Assembly (NCBI GenBank): GCA_902477615.1
Contig: CABSHY010000010.1
Location: 1-18,084 of the forward strand
Length of the DNA stretch: 18,084 nt
Direction of reading: 5' to 3'
Source: an uncultured Sutterella sp.
Lineage (GTDB): Bacteria > Pseudomonadota > Gammaproteobacteria > Burkholderiales > Burkholderiaceae_F
Position numbers and translations under genes: made by a program. Position 1 is the first letter of the stretch. The number at the start of each line of letters is the position of its first letter. Shown one piece after another: positions 16,767-18,084 of this stretch. The notes below the pieces were generated by a model. That model ran no database searches. It was not told where the DNA came from and worked only from the letters and a program-made list of their open reading frames with translations.

Positions 16767-16797
16767 ATTATCACATTTGGTCATTTGTACATTTCAA
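16767..16797 (-). promoter_or_regulatory. Candidate promoter/operator for the unknown-ferredoxin unit
   Basis: On the minus strand an extended -10, TGTGATAAT (16775 to 16767), lies downstream of TTGAAA (16797 to 16792) with a long 19-base spacer. The spacer contains the repeat words (TGTACA, and CATTTG twice read on the plus strand), so a repeat-binding protein would block or contact RNA polymerase here. Confidence 0.45.
16774..16794. repeat. Repeat cluster B: CATTTG/TGTACA words
   Basis: CATTTG at 16774 and 16782 plus TGTACA at 16786, giving TTTGTACATTT (16784-16794), shared with clusters at 14936 and 18057 in the same orientation. All three are preceded by a CACATTTG word. Confidence 0.7.
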
Positions 16798-16812
16798 CAT
16801 ATCAATAAATAA

Positions 16813-16839
16813 CCGCTACAACTTAATAGTTTGTAGCGG
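16813..16839 (-). terminator. Probable terminator of the parA-RHH operon
   Basis: CCGCTACAA (16813-16821) and TTGTAGCGG (16831-16839) form a 9-bp stem with a 9-base loop. Read on the minus strand it is followed by TTATTTATT. It lies about 90 bases beyond the RHH gene stop and upstream of the next minus-strand unit. Confidence 0.65.
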
Positions 16840-16874
16840 CTATACAAGCTTTTGTTTTTATTGAAATAACATTA

Positions 16875-16915
16875 TGTACAACAAATTATCATTTGTGCTT
16901 TTGTTGTTTTGTACA
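16875..16915. repeat. Repeat cluster B2 downstream of RHH gene
   Basis: TGTACA at 16875 and 16910, CATTTG at 16890, and TTTGTTGTTTTGT (16900-16912), an exact copy of a 13-mer in cluster A (14888-14900). It lies just past the 3' end of the RHH gene. Confidence 0.6.
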
Positions 16916-16931
16916 TATGTTGCATGTTCAA

Positions 16932-17213
16932 TTAACGATAGATTTTTCTCTGAAGAAGATCGCGAACCAAAACAGAGGCCTTTGTTCCGTGATCAACACA
17001 GTATTTCATCAAGTCCTTGTGCATTTCTTCGGGCAAATCCATCGACAAACGTTTCATACGAACTTTCGTTTCCGGCGTCTTCAAAACGGGTTTAGAACTC
17101 ACTTCAACGTGCGTTTCCTCTGCTCCCAAACTAACCCATTCATCCATCTTTGCCATATCTGCAGCAGAGGTTTGACGCGGCTTTGAAAACATTACTTTCT
17201 TTCCTGATGCCAT
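16932..17213 (-). CDS. Ribbon-helix-helix partition partner (ParG/plasmid ParB-like)
   Basis: A 93-residue DNA-binding protein of the type paired with small ParA ATPases on plasmids; such proteins bind the centromere and repress their own operon. The basic, flexible N-terminus (about 1-45, with KMDEWVSLG) is followed by the RHH fold: a beta strand VRMKRLSMDL (51-60), helix A PEEMHKDLMKYC (61-72) and helix B KASVLVRDLLQRK (78-90). The KRLSMDLPEEMHKDL phrase is typical of plasmid partition RHH proteins. GGAG lies seven bases before the ATG, inside the end of parA, and only two bases separate the genes. No classical ParB with KorB/HTH domain is present here. Confidence 0.87.
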   Translation of the reverse strand: MASGKKVMFSKPRQTSAADMAKMDEWVSLGAEETHVEVSSKPVLKTPETKVRMKRLSMDLPEEMHKDLMKYCVDHGTKASVLVRDLLQRKIYR

Positions 17214-17215
17214 AA

Positions 17216-17857
17216 TTATTCTCCCAAAACGTTAAGAACTTCTTTTGCCAAGCGATTTACTTCACGCGTAGCGTAACTCTTGGAATCTTGCTCAAACACT
17301 GCCACACCGACCGCAGCCGATTCGGCATAAACGACGCGTTGAGAAAGCGTTGAGTCGAGTACTTCAACTTCGAAGCCCTCTAATGCGTCAACAATATCTC
17401 GGCCAATCGCCGTTTTAGCAATCTTGCGATTAATCACAAACGCTGCCTGAATTTCAGGACGATAGATCTGAGCTTCTTTAATCAGTTTGACCACTTCTTC
17501 AGCGGCCCAAACGTCGTAAGGACTCGGCTGAACCGGAATCAAAACCAAATCACTGGCCATAATGGCTGCACGTGCCAAATCCGTCACACGAGGCGCACCG
17601 TCAATCACAACCACATCTCGACCTTTTCCGAGATCCGGAATGGTTTTATGTAAATTGGGCTTTGCGCAACCCACAACCGGGAACAAAGGCTCCATTTCGT
17701 CGGAGCGACTGGCAAACCAATCTAGTGCTGACCCTTGGGGATCCGCATCGACTAAAAGAACCGACTTGCCCTTCTTTGCGATAGCAGAAGCCAGATTAAC
17801 AGAAATCGTCGTCTTACCGACGCCGCCCTTTTGATTCAAGATACTAATGACTTTCAT
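17216..17857 (-). CDS. parA: ParA-family partition ATPase (small, ParF type)
   Basis: A Walker-type ATPase that positions DNA cargo over the nucleoid with its centromere-binding partner. At 213 residues it lacks the N-terminal helix-turn-helix domain of larger ParAs, so it is of the ParF class in which the RHH partner does the autoregulation. Motifs: deviant Walker A QKGGVGKTT (9-17) with signature Lys10, A' motif LVDADPQGSALDW (35-47), Walker B VVVIDGAP (82-89), and PVQPSPYDVWAAEEV (108-122), common among plasmid and integrated-element ParAs. AAGGA lies about five bases before the ATG. It is distinct from housekeeping ParA/Soj, which is longer and lies beside parB near the origin. Confidence 0.93.
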   Translation of the reverse strand: MKVISILNQKGGVGKTTISVNLASAIAKKGKSVLLVDADPQGSALDWFASRSDEMEPLFPVVGCAKPNLHKTIPDLGKGRDVVVIDGAPRVTDLARAAIMASDLVLIPVQPSPYDVWAAEEVVKLIKEAQIYRPEIQAAFVINRKIAKTAIGRDIVDALEGFEVEVLDSTLSQRVVYAESAAVGVAVFEQDSKSYATREVNRLAKEVLNVLGE

Positions 17858-17880
17858 GGCATTCCTTTAGAATCAATAAA

Positions 17881-17910
17881 TGTACATTTGTGTTTTTCTG
17901 TATTTTACCA
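17881..17910 (-). promoter_or_regulatory. Candidate parA promoter and operator
   Basis: On the minus strand an extended -10, TGGTAAAAT (17910 to 17902), lies about 45 bases before the parA start. Just downstream, at the expected transcription start, is ACAAATGTACA (17891 to 17881), a copy of the repeat word. This is where an autorepressing RHH protein would be expected to bind. No convincing -35 is visible. Confidence 0.45.
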
Positions 17911-18054
17911 TATGTTTATTTGCGTATTTGATCTTTTTACATTTCTATCGGTCGTTATTAGTATTTGATTTTATTAGAAATAGGTAGATCTATCATTTTG
18001 TATAACTCTAACATCACAAGAAATATGACTATTCCGAAAAACGGCTGATTAACA

Positions 18055-18070
18055 CATTTGTACATTTGAT
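18055..18070. repeat. Repeat cluster C at right edge of window
   Basis: Two CATTTG words overlapping TGTACA (18059), giving TTTGTACATTTGAT (18057-18070), identical to 14936-14949 in cluster A. It lies in the AT-rich 227-base stretch upstream of parA, which otherwise holds a TAGATCTA palindrome (about 17985-17992) and no gene. More copies may lie beyond the window. Confidence 0.75.
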
Positions 18071-18084
18071 GGTTTATACATATA

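Noticed and set aside
16874..17095. Plus-strand reading frame starting MYNKLSFVLLLFCTYVAC, which looks like a small lipoprotein.
   Set aside because: It is antisense to the well-supported RHH gene over most of its length, the hydrophobic start arises from the AT-rich repeat DNA, and no ribosome site precedes it.
14880..18084. CRISPR array or iteron replication origin.
   Set aside because: The repeats are short, irregularly spaced and split over three gaps, with no spacers of even length, no cas genes and no replication initiator gene in the window; an origin beyond 18084 cannot be excluded.

Overview
This 18 kb window is bacterial and looks chromosomal for most of its length. The prfA-prmC pair, the protein family mix and the moderate base composition fit a Gram-negative betaproteobacterium, possibly a gut Sutterellaceae/Burkholderiales relative; that assignment is inference and no rRNA marker is present. 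Genes are dense. No tRNA, rRNA, insertion sequence or CRISPR array was seen, and no gene-free stretch exceeds 300 bases.

Layout. (1) 1-1630: the 3' part of prfA (release factor 1), then prmC, the methyltransferase that modifies its GGQ glutamine. (2) 1646-3908: an MFS transporter (minus) divergent from a LysR-type regulator (plus). (3) 4087-11973: a six-gene plus-strand run with a peptide-family ABC importer (binding protein, fused double ATPase, two permeases), a cytoplasmic NPP-type phosphodiesterase, and an overlapping serB-type phosphatase, closed by a strong bidirectional terminator. This suggests import of a phosphodiester-containing solute followed by stepwise dephosphorylation inside the cell. 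(4) 12022-14879: an M20D amidohydrolase (minus) broken by one frameshift, divergent from a RidA-family/threonine-synthase-like PLP enzyme pair. (5) 14880-18084: an AT-rich-flanked module on the minus strand with a plasmid-type partition pair (small ParA plus ribbon-helix-helix partner) and a second unit holding an unrecognised protein and a flavodoxin/ferredoxin protein.

The most unusual part is region 5. Its three non-coding gaps share an oriented repeat family (CATTTG nine times, all in the same orientation, often joined to TGTACA) that is placed at the outer edges and at two likely promoters. This looks like a centromere/operator set for the ParA-RHH pair, inside or next to what may be an integrated plasmid-like element. 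The unrecognised protein beside it has the layout of a degenerate RelA/SpoT/MESH1-type HD domain lacking its metal-binding HD pair. A second point of interest is the coupling of a Dpp/Opp-type importer with two phosphoester hydrolases in region 3.
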